From assembly GCA_951802425.1 (NCBI GenBank), contig OX637800.1:3038001-3102000 (forward strand): 64,000 bases of DNA, written 5' to 3'. Positions within the stretch are counted from its first letter, which is position 1. Each line of letters opens with the position of its first letter. Below, piece by piece: positions 22,281-32,056 of the stretch. Position numbers and translations under genes: made by a program. The notes under the pieces are model-generated. The model worked only from the letters and a program-made list of their open reading frames with translations. It searched no databases and had not been told where the DNA came from. The DNA is from Clavaria fumosa. Taxonomy: Eukaryota; Basidiomycota; Agaricomycetes; Agaricales; Clavariaceae.

Positions 22281-22571
22281 TGTTAGGATCGCTTATGTAA
22301 GCCATCCCAAAGTGCAGTTGTGGAGAAACTGGGGAGGGTTGTTGGAAGGTCACATGACCTGTGGCTGGGTCGGATTATGTAATCATGTAAGATCACATGA
22401 CCTGGGGCCTGGGCGCATCACGTGATCCGAGCGTCCGAGCGTGGGAACGCCGGCAAGTGCCGAAGCGTTCGCTATAAGTACTTTCGCTTTTCCTTTTTTG
22501 TACTCTTTTCCCCTTATCTTAGTATTGTCGTCATGACCTTACGCTTGAGTTGTGTGAGACCCAGTCTGATA
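22281..22571 (+). repeat. Solo LTR of the Ty3-1 family with target duplication
   Basis: A 291-bp LTR runs from TGTTAGGATC to CTGATA and is flanked by the direct 5-bp duplication AGAGC (22276-22280 and 22572-22576). This is the product of LTR-LTR recombination and fixes the termini of this family. Confidence 0.92.
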
Positions 22572-22576
22572 AGAGC

Positions 22577-22930
22577 ACAATTTAGGCTGAAAGGGAGGGG
22601 TGACCCCTCCCCCCCCATAGAATAAAGTTTGGAAATGGATTACTTTTCACACATCGGGACAGCTGGACCCTTAATGTGATGTGTGGTTTCCTATTTCATG
22701 CAATTTAATGTCCAGAATGTTACTCTAAATGCTAGGGAAAGGCATCCATTCTCCAATGAAATTTGATAATCAATCTGGAAATAAATATAACTTAGATAAA
22801 ATGGACAAATTGGAAGTAATTATGTTGAGTGAGCCGAAATAATTTATACTACATCATAATCATTCATTATTCAGGTAATTGTGTGTTGATCATTGAGGAC
22901 TAGCTTAACTTCAAATAATTAGCATAAGAG
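22577..22930. other. AT-rich intergenic sequence without a gene
   Basis: A short G/C run (22593-22620) is followed by AT-rich sequence with no open frame of note. No repeat partner was seen elsewhere in the window. Confidence 0.5.
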
Positions 22931-23056
22931 ATTTTTCCTGATGCTGGGTCTAAATAAAAAGACAGAGCAAGTGTCCTATATTGAGCATCAATCATTCAGC
23001 AATTTTAATGTACACACGAGGCCCCGTAGATCACATTTAAACATTCTGCATAGCAT

Positions 23057-24066
23057 TCATGCATGCTGATGGGCAACGGTACCTCCACCCCTCTGGTACG
23101 TTGCAAGCAGGATGCCACAGCCCCCGCACCTGTGATCCACATTCTTCATCGAGGGGATGAGGTACGGGATACAGGGGAGACCACATAGGAGACACAAAAT
23201 GATTGCCCACAGACTTCGCAGAAAGGCAAGCCTTGAGTGCAAAGAGTCTTAGACCTCAGATAGATAACGTACTGCGTCTTTTCCCCCGCCACGCGCCGGA
23301 TATTGGTGAGTCTTCTCTGTCCACATACGGGGCAATCAACGGGCGCAGGGCCAGGTCCAAGGGCTGGGATGGGTATTGCGGTTAAGTATTCTCGGCGCGT
23401 TTGTGCTTCTGATTGAGACGACGCTTCCTGCAGACATAAATAAATAAGCTAATAAAACACTTAAAGGTGACCGGAGAACCTTTGGAATCACGTTAGGTGG
23501 CATTAGAGAGTATTGGGGCAAGCCATACGCCCTCTCTGGTGACCTGTGCAACATAACACATGAGGGAGTGGCTAGTAATAGACATCTGGGAGCTGCGTTA
23601 CATTGAGTTCGGGTGCTGGTAATTCATGCTCATTTGTGTCGGAGCGACCACGGGCGGTTGCTGAAATCCTGACCCCGCGTTGGTCTGAGAGATCACTAAT
23701 AATCAGTGCCATGAGTGCTAAAAAAACTTAACGCCAGGCGCTAAAACTTCGCACTCATGGGCATGGTCCCTGGAACAGGGGCAGTCATGGTTTGTTGCTG
23801 GTAGTCTGTCATGTGAGGCAACAGGTCTGGCTGCATGGGAGATGTGAACCCCGTCGGCGGAGAAGTGCTAATAGAAGGAGGCATGGCGTAGGTGGGCGCA
23901 GACTGCGTGAGACCAGGTGTGCCGACCGATGCTTGTGTGTTGTATGGCGCTGTACAGTAGCAGGTGAACGAACAGTCAAGCAGCGGTTGGGCGTAAAATG
24001 ACACTAACGTGGAGTGGCCATGGGTGGAGTGGCCATGGCGAGGTCAGGAGAAGGAGGTCGTCCCAT
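23057..24066 (-). CDS. LITAF-like zinc/membrane protein, copy 1 (246 aa, 6 exons)
   Basis: Exons in coding order: 24066-24009, 23949-23755, 23695-23602, 23543-23480, 23427-23255 and 23213-23057 (741 nt). The N-terminal two thirds are Pro/Gln/Thr-rich with a PPPYNTQ element (a PPxY-type WW-binding motif created across the first intron). The C-terminal part is a LITAF domain: VDCPVCGQRR (first CxxC), GEKTQYVIYL, the hydrophobic stretch LWAIILCLLCGLPCIPYLIP, and DHRCGGCGILLATYQR (second CxxC). In this family the two CxxC knuckles bind zinc and the hydrophobic part inserts into endosomal or plasma membranes. A role in membrane traffic or stress signalling is inference. The start at MGRPPSPDL is chosen because copy 2 starts alike. 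Expression is not shown. Confidence 0.8.
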
Positions 24067-24184
24067 TGGAGAGCGACATAGGATAGTTTCTAATGCAGCG
24101 CCTTTATAAAACCACAAATGCCTTATCGCTTGGCGCTTACCGGTAGATAAACAGCGCCGAGCGCGCCTTCCTTCTATGTCGTGG

Positions 24185-24734
24185 CTGTGCTACACGTCTT
24201 TCTAGGTTGTGGGTTTAGTCTATCTCCGGAGTGTGCGCGCCAATCTTTCTCTCCACATTGTTGATCGGCTGATACCGGCCACTCAGTCCAACGTTCTGGT
24301 AGATTTTTCCGAAATTTCACCTTTTTCTCGCCCTCTCTTTAACCCTTTCTCTCAACACATCAAGCGCCAGAGCTGCTCTTGTGAGGTGAGGACAACGTGA
24401 ACACGGCAGACTCCCCCTTTACGACCCAGTCTGACATGTATTCATTCGCCATGTTGGGTGTAGAGGCGGGAGCACGACATGAACCCGTTTCGATTTCTAT
24501 AGGACCTTTGCGCTTCTAAGATGGTTACGAGAGAGAGGCCCTTTAATAACAGGAAGATAGTTACGGCCGTGGTTGTAGACGTGATGCCAGGCCGCCCGCC
24601 TGCTGATAACGCTGGCATCGCCGATCTCTTACTCGCGGACCGCCTCTGGCCGATTTTTCGAGGCGTGCTGGGTGCAGAATCCCGCTGAGCGCCCAGGCAT
24701 GCGCAGAGTGTGTGAGCGTCTGGTGGTTGCCTAG
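24185..24734 (+). pseudogene. Kinase-like gene remnant in tandem unit 1
   Basis: Fragments of the kinase family are recognisable: the intron after the catalytic loop ('gtgtgcgcgccaatc'), SNVLV at about 24288, QSDMYSFAMLGV at about 24430, and the last exon with PAERPGM..VCERLVVA before the stop at 24732. Most of the DYG exon is lost and the last exon has frame errors. It cannot encode a kinase. Confidence 0.75.
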
Positions 24735-24914
24735 CAATTAAGAGAGAAAATATCGGAGCGAAAAGCGGTGGTGCGTTGGAGGTTTTTTCTGATGTTGGGT
24801 CTATATAAAAGACAGAGGAAGTGTCCTATATTGAACATCAATCATTTAGCAATTTTAATGTACACGCGAGGCCCCGCTTTCAGCCAGATCACATTTGAAC
24901 ATTCTGCATAGCAT

Positions 24915-25889
24915 TCATGCATGCTGATGGGCAACGGTACCTCCATTCCTCTGGTACGTTGCAAGCAGGATGCCACAGCCCCCGCACCTGTGTTCGACAT
25001 TCTTCAACGAGGGGATGAGGTACGGAATGCAGGGGAGACCAAATAGGAAACAGAAAAGGAGTGCCCACAGACTTCACCGAAAGGCAAGCCTTGAGCGCAA
25101 AAAGAGTCTGAGACCTTAGATAGATAACGTACTGCGTCCTGTCCCCTGACACGTGCTGGATATTGGTGAGTCTTCTCTGTCCACATACGGGGCAATCAAC
25201 GGGCGAAGAACCAGGTCCAAGGTTTGGGATGGGCATTGCGGTTAAGTACTGGCGCGTTTGTGTCCTCGGTACTTGTGGTTCAGGCGCCGCTTCCTGCAGA
25301 CATAAATAAGCTAATAAGAAACTTAAAGGTGACCGGAGAACCTTTGGAATCATGTTAGGTGGCCCTTGAGGGTATTGGGGCAAGCTATACGCCCTCTCTG
25401 GTGACCTGTGCAACATAACGCATGAGGGAGTGGCTAGTAATAGACATCTGGGAGCTGCGCTACATTGAGTTCGGGTGCTGGTAATTCATGCCCATCTGTG
25501 TCGGAGCGATCATGGGTGGTTGCTGAAATTCTGACCCCGTGTTGGTCTGAGGGATCACTGATAGTTGCTAATAATCAGTGCCATGTGTGCTAAAAAATTA
25601 ACACCAGGCGCTAAAACTTCGCACTCATGGGCATGGTCCCTGGAACAGGGGCGGTCATGGTTTGTTGCTGGTAGTCCGTCATGTGAGGCAAAGAACCTGG
25701 CTGCATGGGAGATGTGGTCCCGGTCGGCGGATAATCTATGTTAATAGTGAGACCAGGTGTGCTAACCGATGCTTGTGTGTTGTATGACGCTGTACAGTGG
25801 CAGGTGAATGAACAGTCAAGTAGCGGTTGGGCAAAGTGATACTAACGTGGATTGGCCATGGCGAGGTCAGGATAAGGAGGCCGTCCCAT
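24915..25889 (-). CDS. LITAF-like zinc/membrane protein, copy 2 (233 aa, 6 exons)
   Basis: Exons in coding order: 25889-25847, 25789-25625, 25557-25464, 25405-25342, 25293-25115 and 25071-24915 (702 nt, all phases matching copy 1). The LITAF domain reads VDCPVCGQRR, GDRTQYVIYL, LWALLFCFLFGLPCIPYLIP and EHRCGGCGILLATYQRN. The N-terminal region has a shortened Pro-rich part; PPPYNTQ of copy 1 reads PSYNTQ here, but PPYPD near the start offers another Pro-Tyr element. All splice sites and both zinc knuckles are kept, so both duplicates appear functional and have diverged mainly in the N-terminal tail. Confidence 0.8.
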
Positions 25890-25994
25890 AGAAGCGACGA
25901 GGTGGTTTCAATGCACAAAACACAAATGCTTTATCGCTTCTGCTTACCAGTAGATAACTTATCTTCAGCGCTTCGGCCGCAGGTCACTTGATTT

Positions 25995-26640
25995 TCCATC
26001 TCCGCCGCCAGAACATACGCGGTGTGCGCGCCAATCTTTCTTTCCACATTGTTTTCTTGATCGGCTGACACCGGCCACTCAGTCCAACGTTTTGGTAGAT
26101 GATGCCGGCCATGCACGCCTCGTCGACTACGGTCTCGTAGAAGCCCTGCATGAGATAACGTTTACGACAACGAACCTCGTGCGTTTTCAAGTTACATATA
26201 CATTTTTTTCCAGAACTTCACCTTTTTTCGCCCTCTCTTTCACCTTTTCTCTTACGACATCAAGCGCCCGAGCTGCTCTTATGAGGTGAGGACAACGTGA
26301 ACACGGCAGACTCCACCTTTACGACCCAAGTCTGACATGTATTCATTCGCCATGTTGGGTGTAGAGGTGGGAGCACGACATGAACCCGTTGCGATTTCTA
26401 TAGGACCTTTGCGCTTTTAGATGGTTACGAGAGAGAGGCCTTTTAACAACAGGAAGATAGTTAAGGCCGTTGGTTGTAGACGTGATGCGAGGCCGCGGGC
26501 CGCGCCGCCCGCCTGCTGGTGCCACCGATCTCTTGCTCGCAGACCGCCTCTGGTGCTGGGTGCAGAATCCAGCTGAGCGCCCAAGTATGCGCAGAGTGTG
26601 TGAGCGTCTGGTGGGTTGCCTGGCAATGAAGAGAGGAGCG
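25995..26640 (+). pseudogene. Kinase-like gene remnant in tandem unit 2
   Basis: The catalytic-loop intron and exon 6 are still readable (SNVLVDDAGHARLVDYGLVEAL, 26092-26180). The next exon has QAPELLL followed at once by TGA. The last exon (26420-26640) retains PAERPSMRRVCERLVG with indels. Upstream exons are absent. Confidence 0.78.
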
Positions 26641-27480
26641 AAAAGCGGTGGTGCGTTGGGGTATCTTGGAGCTGTGGCGGCGACCAAGGGAGCAGATGCA
26701 CATGTGACCCCATGCTTGACAGCTGCTCGGCACCTATAATTTAGTAGTATAAACATCTATAAACAGCTGTCACACGTCTGGTCAACTCTTTCTTTTTTTT
26801 ATTATACCGCCACATGTGGCTCAGACAAGGTTTTAGAGGTGGTAAATGGATATGATGTGATGGGGGTAACGAGGTGGTATGAAGTATGTGAGTGTACATG
26901 TGGTAAGTATGATTTTTTGGTCTAATGTAGGTCAGGTTGGTTCCGTCGGATACGACACAGAATCTGAAAGATCTAGCCTGGGGAGCTCGGGCGAGGATAC
27001 GCGCATCTGCTCCCGTAGTCCCTACCCCCCTGTACTGAAGGAGATCAGCAGAAGCTACAGTTGAGCGCTCTCGTAACCACGAGCAAGAGGTCAGCGACGC
27101 CGCTGATAGGATTCAGAATGGGCGCCAATAGGACCAAGCCATGGAATCGGCGAGCGCCCACGGCGCAGACTGAGTCGCGTAGGGGAGTGTGGGGCATCTT
27201 CGCTGTCGTCCACCCAATATAACTAACTCCGGGTTTTCGAGCACGTTCGCCGTCCGATTATCAATATATATATAACACCGTCGATTGGCTAAGAAGCCAA
27301 GTTCAAGGGTCACTCCCGTCATCGATCATTTAGGAATCACCGACATCGAGATATGGAACGGTTCCGCTGCGGCGTGTTTCAAACTTCTGATCTTCTTTCA
27401 GGTACCGGTTGCGAAGAACTACTGATACAAAGCTTGGGGTATCATTACATGTAATAATACTCCGCCGCGCAAACCTTCGT
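26641..27480. other. Intergenic; shares its last 160 bp with the region before gene A
   Basis: No gene is seen. The segment from about 27230 to 27480 (including GATATGGAACGGTTCCGCTG and an antisense frame IDNRTANVL) matches 2870-3070 upstream of gene A. The copies of the kinase gene therefore carry a common 5' flank. Confidence 0.55.
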
Positions 27481-27490
27481 TGGCTGACTA

Positions 27491-27498
27491 TATAAGAG
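27491..27498 (+). promoter_or_regulatory. TATA box of kinase-like gene B
   Basis: TATAAGAG lies 106 nt before the ATG at 27597, in the same sequence context as in genes A and C. Confidence 0.6.
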
Positions 27499-27596
27499 CC
27501 GTATGGTTCAATTCATGTCCTCCTTGCAGACTCACCCTTGCTGTCCACCACACTCATACTAGCTGGTGTCCATTTTTTATGCATACATCCGATCTC

Positions 27597-29008
27597 ATGC
27601 ATTCACAGCCCACGGTAAGCTTCCAAGTATAATGTCTGTGCTACTTGTATCCTTATTCTCTCCTCGAAGATCGGCACGACCGGCCAACTCCGAGATATCT
27701 CAGTCGGCCGTCCTGTCGCACTCAGTCAGCGCGCCGATATCCTTACTGCTCGTCTCATACCCACGGGGGGCTCGAACCCGGAAGAGAAGGCTGTCCTGGT
27801 TCGCACACCACCAACTAACCCTAGTTATATCATCGGTTATCGACTCATACAACGGTATTCTTTCGTTTTTCTTGTTGGCACGCGTATGTGTGTCTGTTCT
27901 TTGTTCAGGTCGCTGTCAAAATTTGGCGACCGGGTCTGATATCGGATTTATACGTGCAGGAACATCTACGAGGTGTACGTCACAATTGACCCTCTTGACA
28001 AAACGTCTTGAATCTTGTACAGCGTATTGCGAGGTGGCTGCCCCTTTGGAAATCACTTTCCCATCCTTTCGTTTGCCCATTCCTTGGCGTCACATACGAC
28101 GAGCCGCTCTGTGTGGCCTTCGTGCTTCCTTACTACGCCAACGGCAATATCGTCAACTACTTGAGGCGGCACCCTACCGCGGACACCCTTAAACTCGTAA
28201 GCCCTGTCTTCTGCGGTGCCCGAACTCATTTTGATGCGCCCTTTCTCCGTGTTCTGTTTGTTGACTGTACCTGAATACAACATTTCCACTTTTAGATCAA
28301 CGAAGTCGCGCAGGGTTTACTCTATCTTCATACGCACACGCCACCCGTAGTTCATCAAGACATACGTGGTGTGCGCGCCAATCTTTTGCACTACATTGCT
28401 TTCTTCATCGGCTGACACCGGCCATTTAGTCCAACGTTCTAATTGATGATTCTGGCCATGCGCGCCTTGTCGACTACGGTCTCGTGGAAGTCTTACAGGA
28501 GACAACGCTTACGACGATAAACCTCGTGCGTTTTTTCGCTTCCCCCCAAGTTTCACACTTCTCTTCTTCACCTTTCTTTTAACTTCCTTTTCGCTTCAGG
28601 ACGGACCCAGACGATGGCAAGCGCCGGAGCTGTTCACGTCGGAAAAGGACAACGGAGACGTCGCGGATTCCCCGTTCACGACTCAGTCTGACGTGTACTC
28701 GTTCGCGATGTTGGGTGTAGAGGTGAGCGCTCGTCTTATGCGCCGATGTGTTTGGTCGTCAAGAAAACCCTTTGCCCTTCCAGATGGTTACGAAGAAACC
28801 CCCGCTTAGCCACTGCAAGTTGGCTGGGAGGGTGGTTGTAGATGTGACGCGCGGGCGGCGGCCGCGCCGTCCGACTGCTGATAACCCCTGCGCTGTCAAT
28901 CTGTCGCTCGTGGATCACCTCTGGCCGATTTTCGAGTCATGTTGGGTGCAGAACCCCGCTGAGCGCCCGGATATGGGCAGGGTGTGTGAGCGTCTGGCGG
29001 CTGTCTAG
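27597..29008 (+). CDS. Kinase-like protein B (exon 2 splice phase broken)
   Basis: Exons: 27597-27614, 27670-27835, 27909-27974, 28023-28196, 28296-28370, 28430-28525, 28600-28722 and 28784-29008. Seven exons have the family lengths and open frames (VAVKIW, HQDIRGSNVLI, VDYG, RRWQAPE, SDVYSFAM, CWVQNPAERPDM). Exon 2 with the conserved donor is 166 nt (A has 159, C has 156), which shifts the frame. The only phase-0 donor (after 27798) would drop a dozen residues before VAVK. Either splicing has moved or this is a young pseudogene. In the Gly-loop region it reads SQRADI, as in A. Confidence 0.6.
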
Positions 29009-30571
29009 CGAAGGAGAGAAGGAAATGTCGGAGCAAGAAGCAAACGAAAAAGAAGTGTCACGCTGCTTTGTTGGAGGGAGGGGACGTTTGATCCTGTTTC
29101 GCCCGTGAGAGGGCCTTGTTGTTAGTTTCGTTCTTGCATTGTCGTCGGCATTCGCTGGCGGATAGCTTTACTACAACCACACTTTGACAACGCCTGCAGT
29201 TGTGTCCCTGATTCTTGCGTCTGTCTCAGCACAATCCTACCAGTGAGAAAGACAAAGCAACGGTGAAGGATAAACGCTTGTCGTTTGCGCAGCAAGCCTC
29301 AGATCGTCAGCTCCTTTTTTTTTTTTGCAGTCCGCGAATCCGCAGCAAAGAATCCCGCTCTCGTACCCTAATAAGTACGTACTGTACTGCAGTTCATCGG
29401 ATAGCACAGCGAGTGTGTCCTCGAAGCGCCTGATCGAATGATTCCGACAGAAAAGTAATAGCCGGTGCTGATGAGACTGCAATGACGAGCGCTTCAAAAT
29501 GTTCTTCCAACGTGTGTACAGCATTGACTGGATTGAGACGCCACCTCTTGCAGTCAAAACTTACGATCCACATCATAGCATAACGCATCTGCCGTCTGGA
29601 CATATCCATCCCCATCAGGCCTGGGGTGCTGAAGTTCTTGGACCCTGCGTGTTTGCGAACCTCAGGCGCGGTAGAGAAAATTACGTGCATTGCACTATCT
29701 GATGAGCTGATTTCGCGTATTGACCGCTAACATTTCATCTCCGACAGGGTGGTGAGGTTGTCGCAAGGGAAGCTTGAGAAACCATTATAGTAATCTAAAT
29801 CGTCATCGACCCTTCCATGGACCCTCCCAAAGGCCTATTTTTGTGTTCGAGCATCTGAGAACATCATGGTGCGGTAAAAACAACCCCATTGATTCCGTTA
29901 TGGCGTCCCACTTTGAAATTGTTCGCCGATCGACGAAATGTCAGTAAACGCATTCCCGCACCGGCGGTGATGAACGGTGAGATGTCACATGTCACATGTC
30001 ACATCATTCGGCTCGCGCGTGCTCTCCTGATTCAGTGATTGGCTTGGCGCGCGGCTTTCCACATATGGAAATAACCGGACCGCGCAGGACTGCCAAAAAC
30101 CGGACGGATCGATCGGATCATGGAGCCATTGTCCTTCACCTGTCAAGTTCTAGGACGCAGAAATACATCAAAGAACCATCGTCCCTGAAACACTCCCTGA
30201 ACAATGCCTTCGCCAATCAATCAAGCAGGTCCATGCTCTGTTTGCAGCACGCCTGAAAATGGAACGCACGGAGATGAAAAATGCAGGCGGGGGTTGGCAC
30301 GCCGCTGTGGTCGCCTGAACTGCTTGACGGGATGCAGCCTGAAGATCTTTTGTCTCGTAGCGCCATGGGGTTGGCATGATCCTGCCGCGCAGGAGTCGTC
30401 CCTTAGACAGTGGTCACCACGAAAGAAAGCGTGAGGGTGCTTGAAGGATGATCGATGATCATCGAAATATGGAACGGTTCCGCTGATGCTCAGAAACCGG
30501 ATGAAGTTCGGGCGCATACAAAGCTATCATTATAATACGGCACCGCTGCGCAAACCTTCGTTGGCTGACTA
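29009..30571. other. 3' flank of B and 5' flank of C; conserved relic frame
   Basis: No intact gene. A minus-strand frame at 29690-29394 (VIFSTAPEVRK..., SFDCKRWRLNPVNAVHTLEE) has a relative at 32767-33018 on the plus strand (IFSTAAEVRK, FDCKRWRFNAASAVHTLEE). This suggests a decayed gene copied with the kinase flanks; I do not recognise the protein. A triplicated GTCACAT word lies at 29984-30003. Confidence 0.5.
30147..30455 (+). repeat. Dispersed repeat shared with 907-1131
   Basis: Same orientation as the copy at the window start; it includes 'gtctcgtagcgccat' and 'cacgaaagaaagcgtg'. It lies 220 bp before gene C. Confidence 0.6.
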
Positions 30572-30579
30572 TATAAGAG
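30572..30579 (+). promoter_or_regulatory. TATA box of kinase-like gene C
   Basis: TATAAGAG lies 106 nt before the ATG at 30678, within the conserved promoter module. Confidence 0.6.
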
Positions 30580-30677
30580 CTGCATGGTTCAATTCATGTC
30601 CTCCTTCCATACTCACCTTTGCCGTCCACTGCACTCATACTAGCTGGTGTCCATTTTTTATGCATACATCCGATCTC

Positions 30678-32056
30678 ATGCATTCACAGCCCACGGTAAG
30701 CTCCCAAGTATATTCTCTGCGCTACTTGTATTATTCTCTCCTCGTAGATCGGCATAACCGGCCAACTCCGAGATATCTCAATCGGCCGTCCTGTCGCACT
30801 CAGTCAGCGGGCTGATATCCTTACCGCTCGTCTTATGCGCACGGGAGACTCGGACTCGGAAGACAAGGATGTCCTGGTTCGCACACCACTAGTTATATCT
30901 TCGGTTATTGACTCATACAACGGTATTCTTTCGTTTTTCTTGTTGGCACGCGTATGTGTGTCTGTTCTTTGTTCAGGTCGCTGTCAAAGTTTGGCGAACG
31001 GGTCTGATACCGGATTTATACGTGCGAGAGCATTTACGAGGTGTACGTCACAATTGACCCCTCTCTTGACAAAACGCCGTGAGACTTGTACAGCGCATTG
31101 CGAGGTGGCTGCCCCTTTGGAAATCACTTTCCCATCCTTTCGTTTGCCCGTTCCTCGGCGTCTCATACGGCGAGCCGCTCGGTGTGGCCTTCGTGCTTCC
31201 TTACTACGCCAACGGCAATATCGTCAACTACTTGAGGCGGCACCCTACCGCGGACACCCTTATACTTGTGAGCGACGCCTCCTGCAACTCATTCCAATCC
31301 GCACCCCTCCACGCTGTGTCGTTGGCTGTGCCTGAATACAATATCTCTACTTTTAGATCAACGAAGTCGCGCAGGGTTTACTCTATCTTCATACGCACAC
31401 GCCACCCGTAGTTCATCAAGACATACGTGGTGTGCGCGCCAATCTTTTGCACTACCTTCCTTCATCGGCTGACACGGGCCATTTAGTCCAACGTTCTTAT
31501 TGATGATTCTGGCCATGCGCGCCTTGTCGACTACGATCTCGTGGAGGTCTTACAGGAGACAACGCTTACGACGATAAACCTCGTGCGTTTTTTCGCTTCC
31601 CCTTAAGTTTCACACCTCCCTCATTAAACCTTTCCGTTTCGCTTCAGGCCGGACCCCGACGATGGCAAGCGCCGGAGCTTTTCACATCGGAAGAGGACAA
31701 CGGAGACGTCGCGGTTTCTCCGTTCACGACTCAGTCTGACGTATACTCGTTCGCCATGTTGGGCGTAGAGGTAAGCGCTCGTCTTTTGCGCCGATGTGTT
31801 TGGTCGTCAAGAAAACTCTTTGCCCTTCCAGATGGTTACAAGGAAGCCCCCGTTTAGCCACTGCAGGTTGGCTGGGAGGGTGGTCGTAGATGTGACGCGC
31901 GGGCGGCGGCCCCGCCGTCCGACTGCTGATAACCCCTGCGCCGTCGATCTGTCGCTCGTGGATCACCTCTGGCCCATTTTCGAGTCATGCTGGGTGCAGA
32001 ATCCCACTGAGCGCCCCGACATGGGCAGGGTGTGTGAGCGCCTGGCGGCTGTCTAG
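30678..32056 (+). CDS. Kinase-like protein C (310 aa, 8 exons; DFG position is DYD)
   Basis: Exons: 30678-30695, 30748-30903, 30977-31042, 31094-31267, 31357-31431, 31487-31582, 31648-31770 and 31832-32056 (933 nt, all phase 0). The protein is close to A and B: VAVKVW, LSHPFVCPFLGVSYGEP, HQDIRGSNVLI, RRWQAPE, CWVQNPTERPDM. In the activation-segment anchor the usual Gly is Asp (VDYDLVE, about 31525), a change expected to disturb the DFG turn. The Gly loop reads SQRADI. It is structurally intact as a gene, so it could encode a pseudokinase. Confidence 0.72.

Larger units (their letters stand above)
22931..24781. repeat. Tandem duplication, unit 1 (LITAF-like gene plus kinase tail)
   Basis: The unit opens with TTTTTCCTGATGCTGGGTCT and repeats at 24782 (TTTTTTCTGATGTTGGGTCT) with the same internal order: LITAF-like gene on the minus strand, then a kinase 3' remnant on the plus strand. 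The copies differ by many substitutions and small indels, so the duplication is not recent. Confidence 0.85.
24782..26640. repeat. Tandem duplication, unit 2
   Basis: This is the second copy of the 1.85-kb unit, in direct orientation and immediately adjacent to unit 1. It contains LITAF-like copy 2 and another kinase tail. Confidence 0.85.
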
